Assembly: GCA_945879075.1 (NCBI GenBank)
Contig: CAMCUY010000008.1
Span: forward strand, 1 to 43,459
Source: Akkermansia muciniphila
Lineage (GTDB): Bacteria > Verrucomicrobiota > Verrucomicrobiia > Verrucomicrobiales > Akkermansiaceae
DNA: 43,459 nt
Direction: 5' to 3'
The position numbers and the translations under genes are program-made. Positions within the stretch are counted from its first letter, which is position 1. Each line of letters opens with the position of its first letter. Under the pieces are notes generated by a model that saw nothing but the letters and a program-made list of their open reading frames with translations, was not told where the DNA came from and ran no database searches. Shown in pieces: positions 7,963 through 16,571 of the stretch.

Positions 7963-8565
7963 ATGAAAGCTATCTTTCAATTTCTCGCACTGACGGCTTT
8001 GTGCGCCCTCGGCGGCGCGGCGAACGGCGCGAATTTCCGCACCGTGGTGATCGACGCGGGCCACGGCGGCCACGACAACGGCGGCCAGTGGGGCCGGGTT
8101 TATGAAAAACACCTCGCCCTCGACACCGCCGCCCGGCTGGAGACCAAGCTGAAAAGTCTGGGCTATCAGACAGTGATGACCCGCCGCAGCGATTATTTCA
8201 TCTCGCTGCCCCAGCGCGTCAGCACGGCCAACCGCTACAAGAACGCGATCTTCGTCAGCATCCACTACAACTACACTTGGAAGCAACAGGTCAGCGGACT
8301 GGAAACCTTCTACTCCACCGAGGAAGGTAAACGCCTCGCCCAACTCGTCCAAAGCAGCCTGATCCGGCGCACGCGGACGGTGGACCGCAGCGCGAAATAC
8401 GCGCGCTTCTACGTGATCCGACACACGAAGCTGCCTTCCATCCTCGTCGAGGGTGGCTTCGTCAGCAACGCCGAGGAACGCGACCGCATGAAGTCCGGTT
8501 GGTTCCGCGAATCGATCGCCCAGGGAATCGCGGACGGCATCCAGCGCTACCGCCGCGGCTATTGA
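7963..8565 (+). CDS. N-acetylmuramoyl-L-alanine amidase (Amidase_3)
   Basis: 200 residues with a signal peptide (hydrophobic residues 4-22, cleavage near ANG-A). The Amidase_3 zinc ligands are in place: H34 in VIDAGHGGHD, E48 in YEKHLALD and the histidine of VSIHYN (usually SIHAN). The catalytic glutamate lies in LVEGGFVSN. The enzyme cuts the amide bond between muramic acid and the stem peptide, in the periplasm, for cell separation or wall turnover. It is the catalytic domain alone, without AMIN or SPOR targeting domains. The preceding promoter is well formed. Confidence 0.88.
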   Translation: MKAIFQFLALTALCALGGAANGANFRTVVIDAGHGGHDNGGQWGRVYEKHLALDTAARLETKLKSLGYQTVMTRRSDYFISLPQRVSTANRYKNAIFVSIHYNYTWKQQVSGLETFYSTEEGKRLAQLVQSSLIRRTRTVDRSAKYARFYVIRHTKLPSILVEGGFVSNAEERDRMKSGWFRESIAQGIADGIQRYRRGY

Positions 8566-8568
8566 AAT

Positions 8569-8605
8569 TTGACGACACTGCCGGGAAAGCGGTGTAGATT
8601 TCCCC
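8569..8605 (+). promoter_or_regulatory. Possible promoter of the NAD(P)HX repair gene
   Basis: TTGACG at 8569-8574 followed after 18 nt by TGTAGA (8593-8598), or after 20 nt by TAGATT. The expected start falls within 1-3 nt of the ATG at 8606. The -10 is poor, so this is weaker than the promoter at 6954. Confidence 0.35.
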
Positions 8606-10102
8606 ATGGCCGCAATCACGATTGCTGAAACAAGGGCCATTGAGGCCTCATCCATGGCCGCAGGCTGGTCGGAGGAACAACTTCTCAATCTGGCCGGCGA
8701 ACGGCTCGGACGCGCGATCGGCCGTTATTTCCCCAAGCCCGGCAACGTCGTCGGCTATCTTGGAAAAGGCCACAATGCCGGAGACAGCTTGGTGGCGCTG
8801 CGGATCCTACGCGACGAGTTCGGCTGGAAAATAGCAGCCCGCAACGCCTGTCCGATCGAGGAATGCGCTCCCCTCACCCGCAAAAAGTGGGCGGAACTCG
8901 GCATCGCGGCTCCTTTGGATCAAGCACCCGGCTGGCGTGACCTCGCAACGCCGCTGCTCTTATTAGACGGGCTTCTCGGCAGCGGAACGAGCGGGGCGTT
9001 GCGCGCGCCGCTCGTCCAACTCGCCGGGGAAATGGCGGCGCTCCGGCAGCATGCGGGAGCTCGCGTCGCGGCTGTCGATTTGCCCTCGGGAATCGATCCG
9101 GATTGCGGCCGGATTTCCCAGGATACCGTCATCGCGGATGTCACCTTCATGATCGGCAACGCCAAGCGCGGGCTGCTCTACGGCCATGCCGCAACTGCTA
9201 CCGGGGCGCTGGCCTTGGTGCCTGTCGAGCCACTCACCGTCACCCGCTCGGGCGACTACGAACTCATTTCGCCACAAACGCTCGATTGCGGGAAGTCGCC
9301 GCGCCCCTTCGATTTTCACAAAGGCCAGGCCGGGCGAGTGGCGATTCTGGCGGGTTCCGCGTCCTACACCGGAGCCGCGGTCCTCGCCGCCACCGGAGCG
9401 CTGCGCGGTGGCGGCGGGCTGGTCACCCTTTTCGTTCCCGATGCCGCCCGGGACACCATCTCTGCCAAATGCCCGCCTGAAATCATCGTCCGCGGCTTTC
9501 ACGATCCACGGGAATTGCTCGCACTCACCTTCGACTCCTGGGTCATCGGCTGTGGATTGGGCGAAATGGACGCGCCAATGTCCGAAGGCCTGCTGGATTT
9601 GATTTCAAACTCCCCTGCTCCGGCCGTGCTCGACGCGGACGCCCTGAACCTCATCGCCAAATCCGGGAGAACCGGGATTTTCAGGGAAAACCACCTTCTC
9701 ACTCCGCACTCGGGAGAATTCGCGAGACTCGCCCCGGATCTGCGCGATTTGCCGCGGGAAGAAGCGGCGCGGCGATTTGCCGACCGTATCCCCGCCACCC
9801 TTTTATTGAAAGGCTGCCGCACCATCGTCACCCGCCAAGGCCAGCCGCTTTGGTGCAACTCCACCGGCACACCCGGCATGGCGACCGGCGGCCAAGGCGA
9901 CTTGCTGGCCGGAGTCATCGGTGCCCGCCTGGCCAGCGGCGACTCCCCCGTGCCCGCGGCCGCGCTCGGCGCATGGCTCTGCGGGCGCGCTGCCGAGGTC
10001 GGCTTGAACCAGGAATACCTGTCCGAGGAATCACTCGCGCCAAGCGATGTCCTGCATTTCCTCGGAGCAGCCTTCCGGGATTGGAAATCCTCCCGCCGCT
10101 AG
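8606..10102 (+). CDS. nnr: Bifunctional NAD(P)H-hydrate epimerase / ADP-dependent dehydratase
   Basis: 498 residues, two fused domains as in most bacteria. The N-terminal YjeF/epimerase domain has GKGHNAGD (usually G-x-GNNGGD), LLLDGLLGSGTSG and AVDLPSGIDPD. The C-terminal ribokinase-like dehydratase domain has HKGQAGRVAILAGS, LDADALNLIA, LLTPHSGEFARL and GMATGGQGDLLAGVIG. Together they repair damaged NADHX/NADPHX: the epimerase equilibrates S and R forms and the dehydratase restores NAD(P)H at the expense of ADP. The H for N change in the epimerase phosphate loop is slightly unusual. Its stop codon overlaps that of the convergent DUF3817 gene within CTAG at 10099-10102. Confidence 0.9.
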   Translation: MAAITIAETRAIEASSMAAGWSEEQLLNLAGERLGRAIGRYFPKPGNVVGYLGKGHNAGDSLVALRILRDEFGWKIAARNACPIEECAPLTRKKWAELGIAAPLDQAPGWRDLATPLLLLDGLLGSGTSGALRAPLVQLAGEMAALRQHAGARVAAVDLPSGIDPDCGRISQDTVIADVTFMIGNAKRGLLYGHAATATGALALVPVEPLTVTRSGDYELISPQTLDCGKSPRPFDFHKGQAGRVAILAGSASYTGAAVLAATGALRGGGGLVTLFVPDAARDTISAKCPPEIIVRGFHDPRELLALTFDSWVIGCGLGEMDAPMSEGLLDLISNSPAPAVLDADALNLIAKSGRTGIFRENHLLTPHSGEFARLAPDLRDLPREEAARRFADRIPATLLLKGCRTIVTRQGQPLWCNSTGTPGMATGGQGDLLAGVIGARLASGDSPVPAAALGAWLCGRAAEVGLNQEYLSEESLAPSDVLHFLGAAFRDWKSSRR

Positions 10103-10425
10103 GAAATCCCGCCGTCTGAGATTTCCTTCGCCTCGTCCTTGACGAGAACCCGGTCGATCAGAAACGGCCCGAACGGCAGCAATGAAGCCACGAAGGCGAG
10201 CACCGATTTCCCGAACGAGAGCCGTCCGTTCACCAGCGCCATCAAGATCGCCACGCAATAAACCATGAACAAAATCCCGTGAATCCATCCGGGCCATTTC
10301 ACCGCCGTCGGCATGCCTGCCAGATACTTCAGCGGCATGGCCACGCCCATCAGCAGCACGAACGAAACGCCTTCGAACGCACCGCAAATCCTCACCCGCC
10401 CGACCGTGGTTTTCCAATTCGGCAT
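10099..10425 (-). CDS. DUF3817-family membrane protein
   Basis: 108 residues from the ATG at 10425, where the family homology begins; a longer reading would run into the terminator of glnB. RVRICGAFEGVSFVLLMGVA followed by MPLKYLAGMPTAVKWPGWIHG and LFMVYCVAILMAL is the DUF3817 signature. Three hydrophobic helices are visible, so it is an inner-membrane protein. Function unknown. The gene lies just downstream of the glnB terminator and is convergent with nnr, sharing four bases. Confidence 0.75.
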   Translation of the reverse strand: MPNWKTTVGRVRICGAFEGVSFVLLMGVAMPLKYLAGMPTAVKWPGWIHGILFMVYCVAILMALVNGRLSFGKSVLAFVASLLPFGPFLIDRVLVKDEAKEISDGGIS

Positions 10426-10430
10426 CTTGC

Positions 10431-10464
10431 AAAAAAAACCATGGTCTTCGCGTGGAAAACCATG
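10431..10464 (-). terminator. Intrinsic terminator of glnB
   Basis: On the minus strand a 10-bp stem (10464-10455 with 10449-10440, one G-U pair), a 5-nt loop CACGC, and a run of eight U (A-run 10438-10431 on the plus strand). It begins 28 nt after the glnB stop and ends just before the DUF3817 start. Confidence 0.8.
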
Positions 10465-10491
10465 GGTCGTTGAGTTGGGAATGGTCTGCAA

Positions 10492-11046
<555 letters not shown>

Positions 11047-11057
11047 TTAATCGCCCC

Positions 11058-11378
11058 ATGGCCAATCCGACTAACGTGCTCTCCAGCGGAATCGAAATCA
11101 CCGGTTCCATCCGCTTCTCCAACGACATGATCATCGATGGCAAAATCGACGGTGAGATCACTTCGGACAAGGGCCGCGTGACCATCGGCGAAAACGCCGT
11201 GATCAAAGGCGACGTGACCGCCGGCGAAGTGAAGATTTACGGCAAGGTCGAAGGTAAAATCACCTCCCAGCGCTGCGAATTGAAGGACAAGTCGAAGATC
11301 AACGGCGACATCAAATCCAAGGTTTTCTCGATGGAAGAAGGCGCCCAGCTCTCCGGCCGCACCGACATCGGCGGCTGA
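11058..11378 (+). CDS. Bactofilin
   Basis: 106 residues from the ATG at 11058; upstream in-frame methionines would add an unconserved extension. The bactofilin (DUF583) beta-helix repeats are clear: GIEITGSIRFSNDMIIDGKI, GEITSDKGRVTIGENAVI, KGDVTAGEVKIYGKVEG, KITSQRCELKDKSKINGDI and KVFSMEEGAQLSG. Bactofilins polymerise into non-nucleotide filaments at the membrane and help set cell shape or position wall enzymes. Divergent from glnB, with about 220 nt between the two starts. Confidence 0.88.
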   Translation: MANPTNVLSSGIEITGSIRFSNDMIIDGKIDGEITSDKGRVTIGENAVIKGDVTAGEVKIYGKVEGKITSQRCELKDKSKINGDIKSKVFSMEEGAQLSGRTDIGG

Positions 11379-11535
11379 CATGCCCGGTGACGGCGAAGAC
11401 GCCGCAGGGATGCCCCTTGACCGCCTCAACGGATTCAAATGTCAGATTGAGGGAGCCCTTGGCGTCTCCCGTGACCAGCATCGGCAGGGACGCGGCGGAA
11501 ACCGCTAGAGTGTCGCCGATCCTCAAACGCCGCTT
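11374..11535 (-). pseudogene. Possible fragment of an exported-protein gene
   Basis: Between the convergent bactofilin and cysE genes a minus-strand frame reads GDTLAVSAASLPMLVTGDA and KGSLNLTFESVEAVKGHPC then GVFAVTGHVS, which has a protein-like composition, but it lacks a start and runs into the bactofilin gene. It may be the remaining middle of a larger gene. The rest of 11379-11651 shows nothing else. Confidence 0.25.
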
Positions 11536-11651
11536 ACCGAACCAGAGGGCTCGAGGCGCGATTCGAAGACCGGGCGGGTTGCTTGGACTTGTCGCAGGAC
11601 GATTAGACAAGGCCAAGCAGGACGGTCGTTAGGACCTTGAGTTTCATGGGT

Positions 11652-12515
11652 TCAAATTTGGAAGCCTCCGTCAAGGCTCTGGTTCATTTCAATGGCGGGC
11701 ATTTCCCCGCTGGTCACGCCCACCACGATGGCAGGCACTCCGGCGACCGTCTTGTGCGGCGGCACGTCGTTGAGGACGACGCTGCCGGCACCGACCTTGG
11801 CGCCGGCGCCTATTTCCACGCGTCCGAGGATTTTCGCGCCCGCGCCTAGCAGGACGCCGGAGCGGATGATCGGGTGGCGGTCGCCGGTCGCCTTGCCGGT
11901 GCCGCCGAGCGTGACTTCATGAAGAATCGACACGTCGTCCTCGATGATGGCCGTCTCCCCGACCACGAACGAGGTGGCGTGATCCAACAGAATGCCGCAG
12001 CCGATGCGGGCGGCGGGATGGATGTCTACGGAGAAGGCCTCGCTGGCGACGCTTTGGAAATACAGGGCAAGCCAGCGGCGGCCGTCCTGCCAGAGCTGGT
12101 GCGAGACCCGATAGGTCGTTAGAGCGAGGAAGCCCTTGAAGAAAAGCAGCGGCTCCAGCGGCGAGAAGCACGCGGGATCACGCTCGAACATGGCGAGCAA
12201 ATCGCGCGACGCCGAGTGGACGATGTGGGGCTGCTCCTCGAAAACGCCAGTGAGCAGCGGCTCCATCACCACCCGCGGCATGTCCTCGCGGGCCAAGCGG
12301 CGGGCCAACCGGGCACCGAGGGCGGCGGCCAGTGTCTCGCGGGAGAGGATCACGTCATCGACGAGGTGATGAAGCGTCGGCTCTTCCTCGGCCACGCGGG
12401 CGGCCTCGCTGCGGAGGGTTTCCCAGACGTTGCGGAGGTCCGCGACTTTCCCCGCGCAAAGCTTGGCGGGATTCTTGCTCGCCGGGAGAGTTCCGGCCTG
12501 TTGAGATTCGCTCAT
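11652..12515 (-). CDS. cysE: Serine O-acetyltransferase
   Basis: 287 residues from the ATG at 12515. The N-terminal helical domain (about 1-145) is followed by the left-handed beta-helix of hexapeptide transferases: IHPAARIGCGILLDHATSF with the catalytic histidine, VVGETAIIEDDVSILHEVTL, GGTGKATGDRHPII, GAGAKILGRVEIGAGAKVGA and the end NDVPPHKTVAGVPAIVVG. It makes O-acetylserine from serine and acetyl-CoA, the first step of cysteine synthesis. No later in-frame start exists near the N-terminus. Its start codon overlaps that of the divergent Rrf2 gene, so its promoter must lie inside that gene. Confidence 0.92.
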   Translation of the reverse strand: MSESQQAGTLPASKNPAKLCAGKVADLRNVWETLRSEAARVAEEEPTLHHLVDDVILSRETLAAALGARLARRLAREDMPRVVMEPLLTGVFEEQPHIVHSASRDLLAMFERDPACFSPLEPLLFFKGFLALTTYRVSHQLWQDGRRWLALYFQSVASEAFSVDIHPAARIGCGILLDHATSFVVGETAIIEDDVSILHEVTLGGTGKATGDRHPIIRSGVLLGAGAKILGRVEIGAGAKVGAGSVVLNDVPPHKTVAGVPAIVVGVTSGEMPAIEMNQSLDGGFQI

Positions 12516-12927
12516 GAAGATTTCACAGAAATTGGAATACGCCTGCCGGGCGATGACCCAGCTGGCGAAATACCATGACGGGCGGACTCTTACACGGCTT
12601 GAGGACCTCGCGCAACGCGAAGCAGTGTCCGGGAACTTTTTGGTGCAAATCCTCAACGACCTGCGCCGCGCCGGACTCATCGAAAGCCGCCGCGGCAAGG
12701 CCGGCGGCTACTTGCTGGGACGCGGTGCGGACCAGATCACCCTGCGGCAGGTGGTCGAAGCGGTCGATCCCGCGCTGTTGCAGTGCTCCGTGGCCCGGGA
12801 AGGCGACTCCGGCCAGGCGGTGAGACGCGCGTGGGAACAGGTTTCCAGCGGACTCCAGCAGTCGCTGGATCAGATCACGGTGGAGAGCCTCGCCAGCAAC
12901 CAGGGCGCGCCGATGTTTTACATTTGA
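12514..12927 (+). CDS. Rrf2-family transcriptional regulator
   Basis: 137 residues; MKISQKLEYACRAMTQLAK is the standard Rrf2 N-terminus, so the ATG at 12514 is firm. The winged-helix domain continues with LEDLAQREAVSGNFLVQIL and RGKAGGYLLGR. The IscR-type trio of iron-sulfur cysteines is missing: the region holds a single cysteine (LLQCSVAREG), as in CymR rather than IscR. Because CymR controls cysteine synthesis in Firmicutes and this gene is head-to-head with cysE, a role in cysteine control is a reasonable inference. It is convergent with sucD, 14 nt away. Confidence 0.88.
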   Translation: MKISQKLEYACRAMTQLAKYHDGRTLTRLEDLAQREAVSGNFLVQILNDLRRAGLIESRRGKAGGYLLGRGADQITLRQVVEAVDPALLQCSVAREGDSGQAVRRAWEQVSSGLQQSLDQITVESLASNQGAPMFYI

Positions 12928-12941
12928 AAAACGATTCCGGC

Positions 12942-13838
12942 CTACTTGCCCCAGCGCTCGAGCAGCGTCTTCGCCATGTCCGAGGGAGTCTCGGAGACGG
13001 CGATGCCGCACTCGGCGAGAATGCGCTTCTTGGCCTGGGCGGTGTCTTCCTCGCCGCCGACGATGGCGCCGGCGTGGCCCATCCGGCGTCCTGGAGGCGC
13101 GGTCGCTCCGGCGATGAATCCGGCGATCGGCTTCTTGCAATTCTGCTGTGCCCAGCGGGCGGCGTCCACCTCGGCGTTGCCGCCGATCTCGCCAATCATG
13201 ATGATGGCCTCGGTTTCCGGGTCGTTGTTGAACATTTCCAACACGTCGAGATGGTTGGTGCCGTTGATCGGGTCGCCGCCGATGCCCACGCAGGTGCTCT
13301 GGCCGTAGCCGAGCTGGGTGAGCTGGAAGACCGCCTCGTAAGTGAGCGTGCCCGAGCGGGAAACCACGCCGACGTTGCCGCGCTTGTGGATGTAGCCGGG
13401 CGCGATGCCGATGCGGCAGCCGCCGTGCGACTTCTCGCCGCGGCCGGGAGTGACGATGCCGGGGCAGTTAGGCCCGACGAGGCGCGACTTGGAACCGCGC
13501 AGCGCTTCCTTGACGCGCATCATGTCCATGACCGGGATGCCTTCCGTGATGCAGACGATGAGCTCCATGCCGGCATCCGCGGCTTCGAGGATGGCGTCCG
13601 CGGCGAAGGGCGGCGGCACGAAGATGGCGGTGGCGGTGGCTCCGGTTTCGTTGACCGCCTGGCTGACGGTGTCGAAAATGGGAACCACGTTTTCAAATTT
13701 CTGGCCGCCTTTGCCGGGAGTGACGCCGGCGACGACCTTGGTGCCGTAGGCGAGGGAGAGGGAAGCATGGCGCGCTCCGAAGCTGCCGGTGATGCCTTGG
13801 ATCAGGAGCTTGGTGTTTTCGTCAATGAGAATGGACAT
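12942..13838 (-). CDS. sucD: Succinyl-CoA ligase, alpha subunit
   Basis: 298 residues, the usual length. CoA-binding Rossmann domain with [14 protein letters not shown], then [24 protein letters not shown] and, in the C-terminal ligase domain, [13 protein letters not shown] with the phosphorylated active-site histidine at residue 255. Together with SucC it interconverts succinyl-CoA and succinate with formation of ATP or GTP in the TCA cycle. The gene follows sucC after 30 nt on the same strand, so sucCD is an operon. Confidence 0.95.
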   Translation of the reverse strand: MSILIDENTKLLIQGITGSFGARHASLSLAYGTKVVAGVTPGKGGQKFENVVPIFDTVSQAVNETGATATAIFVPPPFAADAILEAADAGMELIVCITEGIPVMDMMRVKEALRGSKSRLVGPNCPGIVTPGRGEKSHGGCRIGIAPGYIHKRGNVGVVSRSGTLTYEAVFQLTQLGYGQSTCVGIGGDPINGTNHLDVLEMFNNDPETEAIIMIGEIGGNAEVDAARWAQQNCKKPIAGFIAGATAPPGRRMGHAGAIVGGEEDTAQAKKRILAECGIAVSETPSDMAKTLLERWGK

Positions 13839-13868
13839 GGGAAAAAGAAGTGAGTGGCCGGTGAGGAG

Positions 13869-15050
13869 TTATTGGACGGCGGCGACGATCTTGCGGGCGG
13901 CGTCGGACATGTCGCTGGCCGCGACGATGTCGAGGCCCGAAGCTGCCAGGGTGGCTTTGCCCAGCTCGACGTTGTTGCCTTCCAGGCGGACGACGAGCGG
14001 GATCGGCAGGCCGGTTTCCTTGGCTGCGGCGATCACGCCCTCGGCGATGATGTTGCAGTCCATGATGCCGCCGAAAATGTTGATGAGGATGCCCTTCACG
14101 TTAGGATCGCCGAGGATGATCTTGAACGCAGCCGTCACCTGCTCCTTGGAAGCGCCGCCCCCCACGTCGAGGAAGTTCGCCGGATCGCCGCCGAAGTGCT
14201 TGATGATGTCCATGGTCGCCATCGCGAGACCGGCACCATTGACAAGGCAGGCGATGTTTCCATCCAGGCCGATGTAGTTCAAATCATACTCAGAAGCGGC
14301 GACCTCGCGAGGATCTTCCTCGGACTTGTCGCGCATGGCGACGATATCCGGGTGGCGGTAAAGCGCGTTGTCGTCGAAGCCGAACTTGGCGTCGAGCGCG
14401 AGCACGCGGCCGTCCGGTGTGGTGACAAGCGGGTTGATTTCCACCATCGCACAGTCGCAGGAAACGAAGAGCTTGTAGAGGTTGGCGAGGAGTTTGGAGA
14501 ACTGCTTGGCGTTGTCGCCGGTGAGGCCGAGGGCGGCGACGAGCTTGCGGGTTTCGTATGCCTGGAGACCGAGCAGCGGGTGGACGAACTGGCGGATGAT
14601 TTTTTCCGGCGTGTTGTGGGCGACGTCCTCGATGCTCATGCCGCCCTCGGTGGAAACGACGATGACCGGGCGGCAGGTGGCGCGGTCCATCAGGATCGCG
14701 AGGTAATATTCGTGGGTGATGTCCACCGCTTCGGCGATCATCACCTTGCTGACCAGCTTGCCGGCCTCGCCCGTCTGGATGGTGACGAGGGTTTCATTAA
14801 GCATTTTCCCGGCGAACTCGGCAGCTTGCTCGGGCGACTCGATGAGGTGGACGCCGCCTTGGAAGCCGTTTTTGAAATGACCTTTTCCGCGACCACCGGC
14901 GTGGACCTGCGCCTTGATCACCAGCTTGGCGCCGGCGAATTCCCGGGCGGCCGCAGCGGCTTCCTCGGGGGTGCTGGCAACCCGGCCAATCGGACTGGGG
15001 ACTTGGAAACGGTCGAAAAGCTCTTTGGCTTGGTATTCGTGAATATTCAT
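13869..15050 (-). CDS. sucC: Succinyl-CoA ligase, beta subunit
   Basis: 393 residues. [20 protein letters not shown] is the standard N-terminus; the ATP-grasp domain shows [31 protein letters not shown] and the C-terminal flavodoxin-like domain shows [31 protein letters not shown] and [11 protein letters not shown]. It binds the nucleotide and the phosphate of the SucD histidine. First gene of the sucCD operon; no Shine-Dalgarno sequence is seen upstream. Confidence 0.95.
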   Translation of the reverse strand: MNIHEYQAKELFDRFQVPSPIGRVASTPEEAAAAAREFAGAKLVIKAQVHAGGRGKGHFKNGFQGGVHLIESPEQAAEFAGKMLNETLVTIQTGEAGKLVSKVMIAEAVDITHEYYLAILMDRATCRPVIVVSTEGGMSIEDVAHNTPEKIIRQFVHPLLGLQAYETRKLVAALGLTGDNAKQFSKLLANLYKLFVSCDCAMVEINPLVTTPDGRVLALDAKFGFDDNALYRHPDIVAMRDKSEEDPREVAASEYDLNYIGLDGNIACLVNGAGLAMATMDIIKHFGGDPANFLDVGGGASKEQVTAAFKIILGDPNVKGILINIFGGIMDCNIIAEGVIAAAKETGLPIPLVVRLEGNNVELGKATLAASGLDIVAASDMSDAARKIVAAVQ

Positions 15051-15271
15051 GGTGGCGGCGGGAATCGTGCGCTCAAACGGAGAATCGCGCGGACCCTATT
15101 CCCCCTTCCCTTGCAGGGTCAAGGCATCGTCTTGGAAAATTCCGCCCGAAGTTGTCCAGACGCGATGAACTCTAACTCCCGCCACTGGCTTGCGCGGAGC
15201 ACCAGAACGTGTCAGGAATGTCTCACGACTTCTTCCTCTTCCCCAAGCCACCTCGTTCAGAAAGATCCAAC

Positions 15272-15299
15272 CGCGAATCGACGCGAATCGACGCGAATT
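15272..15299. repeat. Short tandem repeat, unit CGCGAATCGA
   Basis: The 10-bp unit occurs twice exactly (15272-15281 and 15282-15291) and a third time as CGCGAATT. It lies in non-coding DNA upstream of sucC. Confidence 0.7.
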
Positions 15300-15674
15300 T
15301 GGAAACGGGGGAAATCCCATGAAGAACTCCACCGCAAAGAGGCGCGATACGGGCGTAAAAAAAGCGGACCCTTCCGCTTCATGGCCGGGAAACATCACTC
15401 CAAGTGCCGACCGGAGGCGGAACCGATTGATTCCGAATCCAAAACCGCCGTCTCTCATTTTTGCGTTTTCTTGCTCCTCTTTGCGGCCGGAAAATCTTCA
15501 GAAACCCTTATCCTGAAAGGATTGGACGAGAGACGCCGACACGCCTCAAAGCTCCCCGGCCGTCACTTCGCATCTTCTCCATCATCTCTCCTTCGCGGCG
15601 ACCGGTGATCGCAGCTACGCTCCGCAGCCTTTGCGGAATTTACACCTTGGTAAACCCAGACCCGCGCTTTTTCC

Positions 15675-15700
15675 CCTCGCCACTTATCAGACGTCCCGCT
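15675..15700 (+). repeat. Dispersed 26-bp repeat, copy 1
   Basis: Matches 16500-16525 at 23 of 26 positions (CCTCGCCA..TATCA.ACGTCCCGCT). Each copy lies 46-80 nt upstream of a plus-strand gene in the island (15780 and 16572). Confidence 0.6.
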
Positions 15701-15779
15701 CCTATTGACTCTTGTTCCGGCTGCGCCGTCCGTAGATCCGCTCCGGTTTTCCAGTTGATCCAACGCTCTCTCACCGCTA

Positions 15780-16214
15780 ATGTCCCCTCATGAACCTGGC
15801 CACGCTGCTGCGGGAATCCCGCTCCAAGCACACGTTGAAGAACTCCGAAGCCGCTTCGAAGCAGCTTCGCGCCTTCAAGGCGGTTCTACCTATTACCGCG
15901 AGGAACTCGGAATTTTCCGCAGCTACGCCTCGGAAAACGGCCTCTTCCTCACCGAGCCACCGGCCGAGCTGAGCCGCCCGCCCGACGACGAGGGCAACGA
16001 GCACCAAGTCTGGTATCTTCCCGAAGCGGAAGCCTTCCTCAAAGCCACTTGGCCGGATTTCTTCGGCCTGCTGGTCATCCACCGGCCCCATGAGGAGCAG
16101 AAGGCCTCGCCCATCGCCTATCTGGAGCGCTGGCACCTGCACAACCAACTCTTCGGCGATCAGGTATCCTTCCTCGGCGCGCTCCAGACCGATGCCGACC
16201 TGCGGCTCCTGTAA
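15780..16214 (+). pseudogene. Truncated kinase-like protein of the polyvalent-protein type
   Basis: An open frame of 144 residues. Residues about 70-144 (DDEGNEHQVWYLPE, FLKATWPDFFGL, PIAYLERWHLHNQLFGD, VSFLGALQTDADLRLL) resemble the N-lobe of the kinase-like domain found in phage and plasmid polyvalent proteins and in stand-alone verrucomicrobial genes. Those stand-alone forms continue after RLL with a glutamine-proline motif and a C-lobe; here a TAA follows immediately and no continuation is found in any frame, so the gene appears cut short. Family assignment is from memory and tentative. A shortened product could still be made. Confidence 0.5.
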
Positions 16215-16373
16215 GTGGCTGGCGCGTCTCGCTCCGAGCCCGCTCCCCGTCCGCCGGAAAGGCGGCTCCGCGCCGCCCACTCCCCCCCTATCGCCGGAGG
16301 CTCATTCTTCCAAATTCCCCGCAAACCCGAGAACTCCGACACCGCGCCGCCGCTTTCCAACCCGCAAACCACC

Positions 16374-16422
16374 CGTCGTCCCGGCTCCGCGTCCCTCTGC
16401 GACCTTCGCCTCTCCGCGGTTA
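16374..16422 (+). repeat. Dispersed non-coding element, copy 1
   Basis: Similar to 23032-23079: both read TCGTCCCGGCT, then GCGTCCCT, then CTCCGCGGTTA with the same order and nearly the same spacing. Confidence 0.55.
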
Positions 16423-16447
16423 AAAAATCCCCGTCTCCCCATCCAGA

Positions 16448-16470
16448 ATTCAAAATTCAAAATTCAAAAT
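16448..16470. repeat. 7-bp tandem repeat, unit ATTCAAA
   Basis: Three consecutive units of ATTCAAA. Its complement TTTGAAT differs by one base from the TTTGGAT unit of the tandem repeat at 22685. Confidence 0.65.
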
Positions 16471-16499
16471 CCATCATCCCAATTTCCTCGCCACTTTCT

Positions 16500-16525
16500 C
16501 CTCGCCATCTATCAAACGTCCCGCT
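16500..16525 (+). repeat. Dispersed 26-bp repeat, copy 2
   Basis: Second copy of the sequence at 15675-15700, three mismatches. It ends 46 nt before the helicase start codon. Confidence 0.6.
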
Positions 16526-16571
16526 TGCCTAACCCCGTGCTCCTCGCTGCCGCCATTGAATACTTCATCGC

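Larger units (their letters stand above)
15051..15779. other. Long non-coding stretch with dispersed-repeat debris
   Basis: No gene is supported in these 729 nt. It contains a short tandem repeat (15272-15299), pieces resembling a dispersed element in opposite orientations (near 15328-15350, CCACCGCAAAGAGGCGC, and near 15470-15490, CTCCTCTTTGCGG) and a 26-bp sequence repeated at 16500. No structured RNA was recognised. This marks the left border of the accessory island. Confidence 0.5.
16215..16571. other. Non-coding stretch with repeats upstream of the helicase gene
   Basis: No coding content. It contains a dispersed element (16374-16422), a 7-bp tandem repeat (16448-16470) and the second copy of the 26-bp repeat (16500-16525). 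No clear promoter for the helicase gene was found. Confidence 0.5.

Noticed and set aside
15190..15516. A plus-strand open frame in the non-coding stretch before the kinase-like gene
   Set aside because: No start signal, low-complexity S, P, R content and overlap with repeat pieces; read as non-coding.
13854..15608. A 584-codon plus-strand frame
   Set aside because: Antisense to sucC; translation is rich in D, G, H and R as expected from the reverse of a GC-rich gene.
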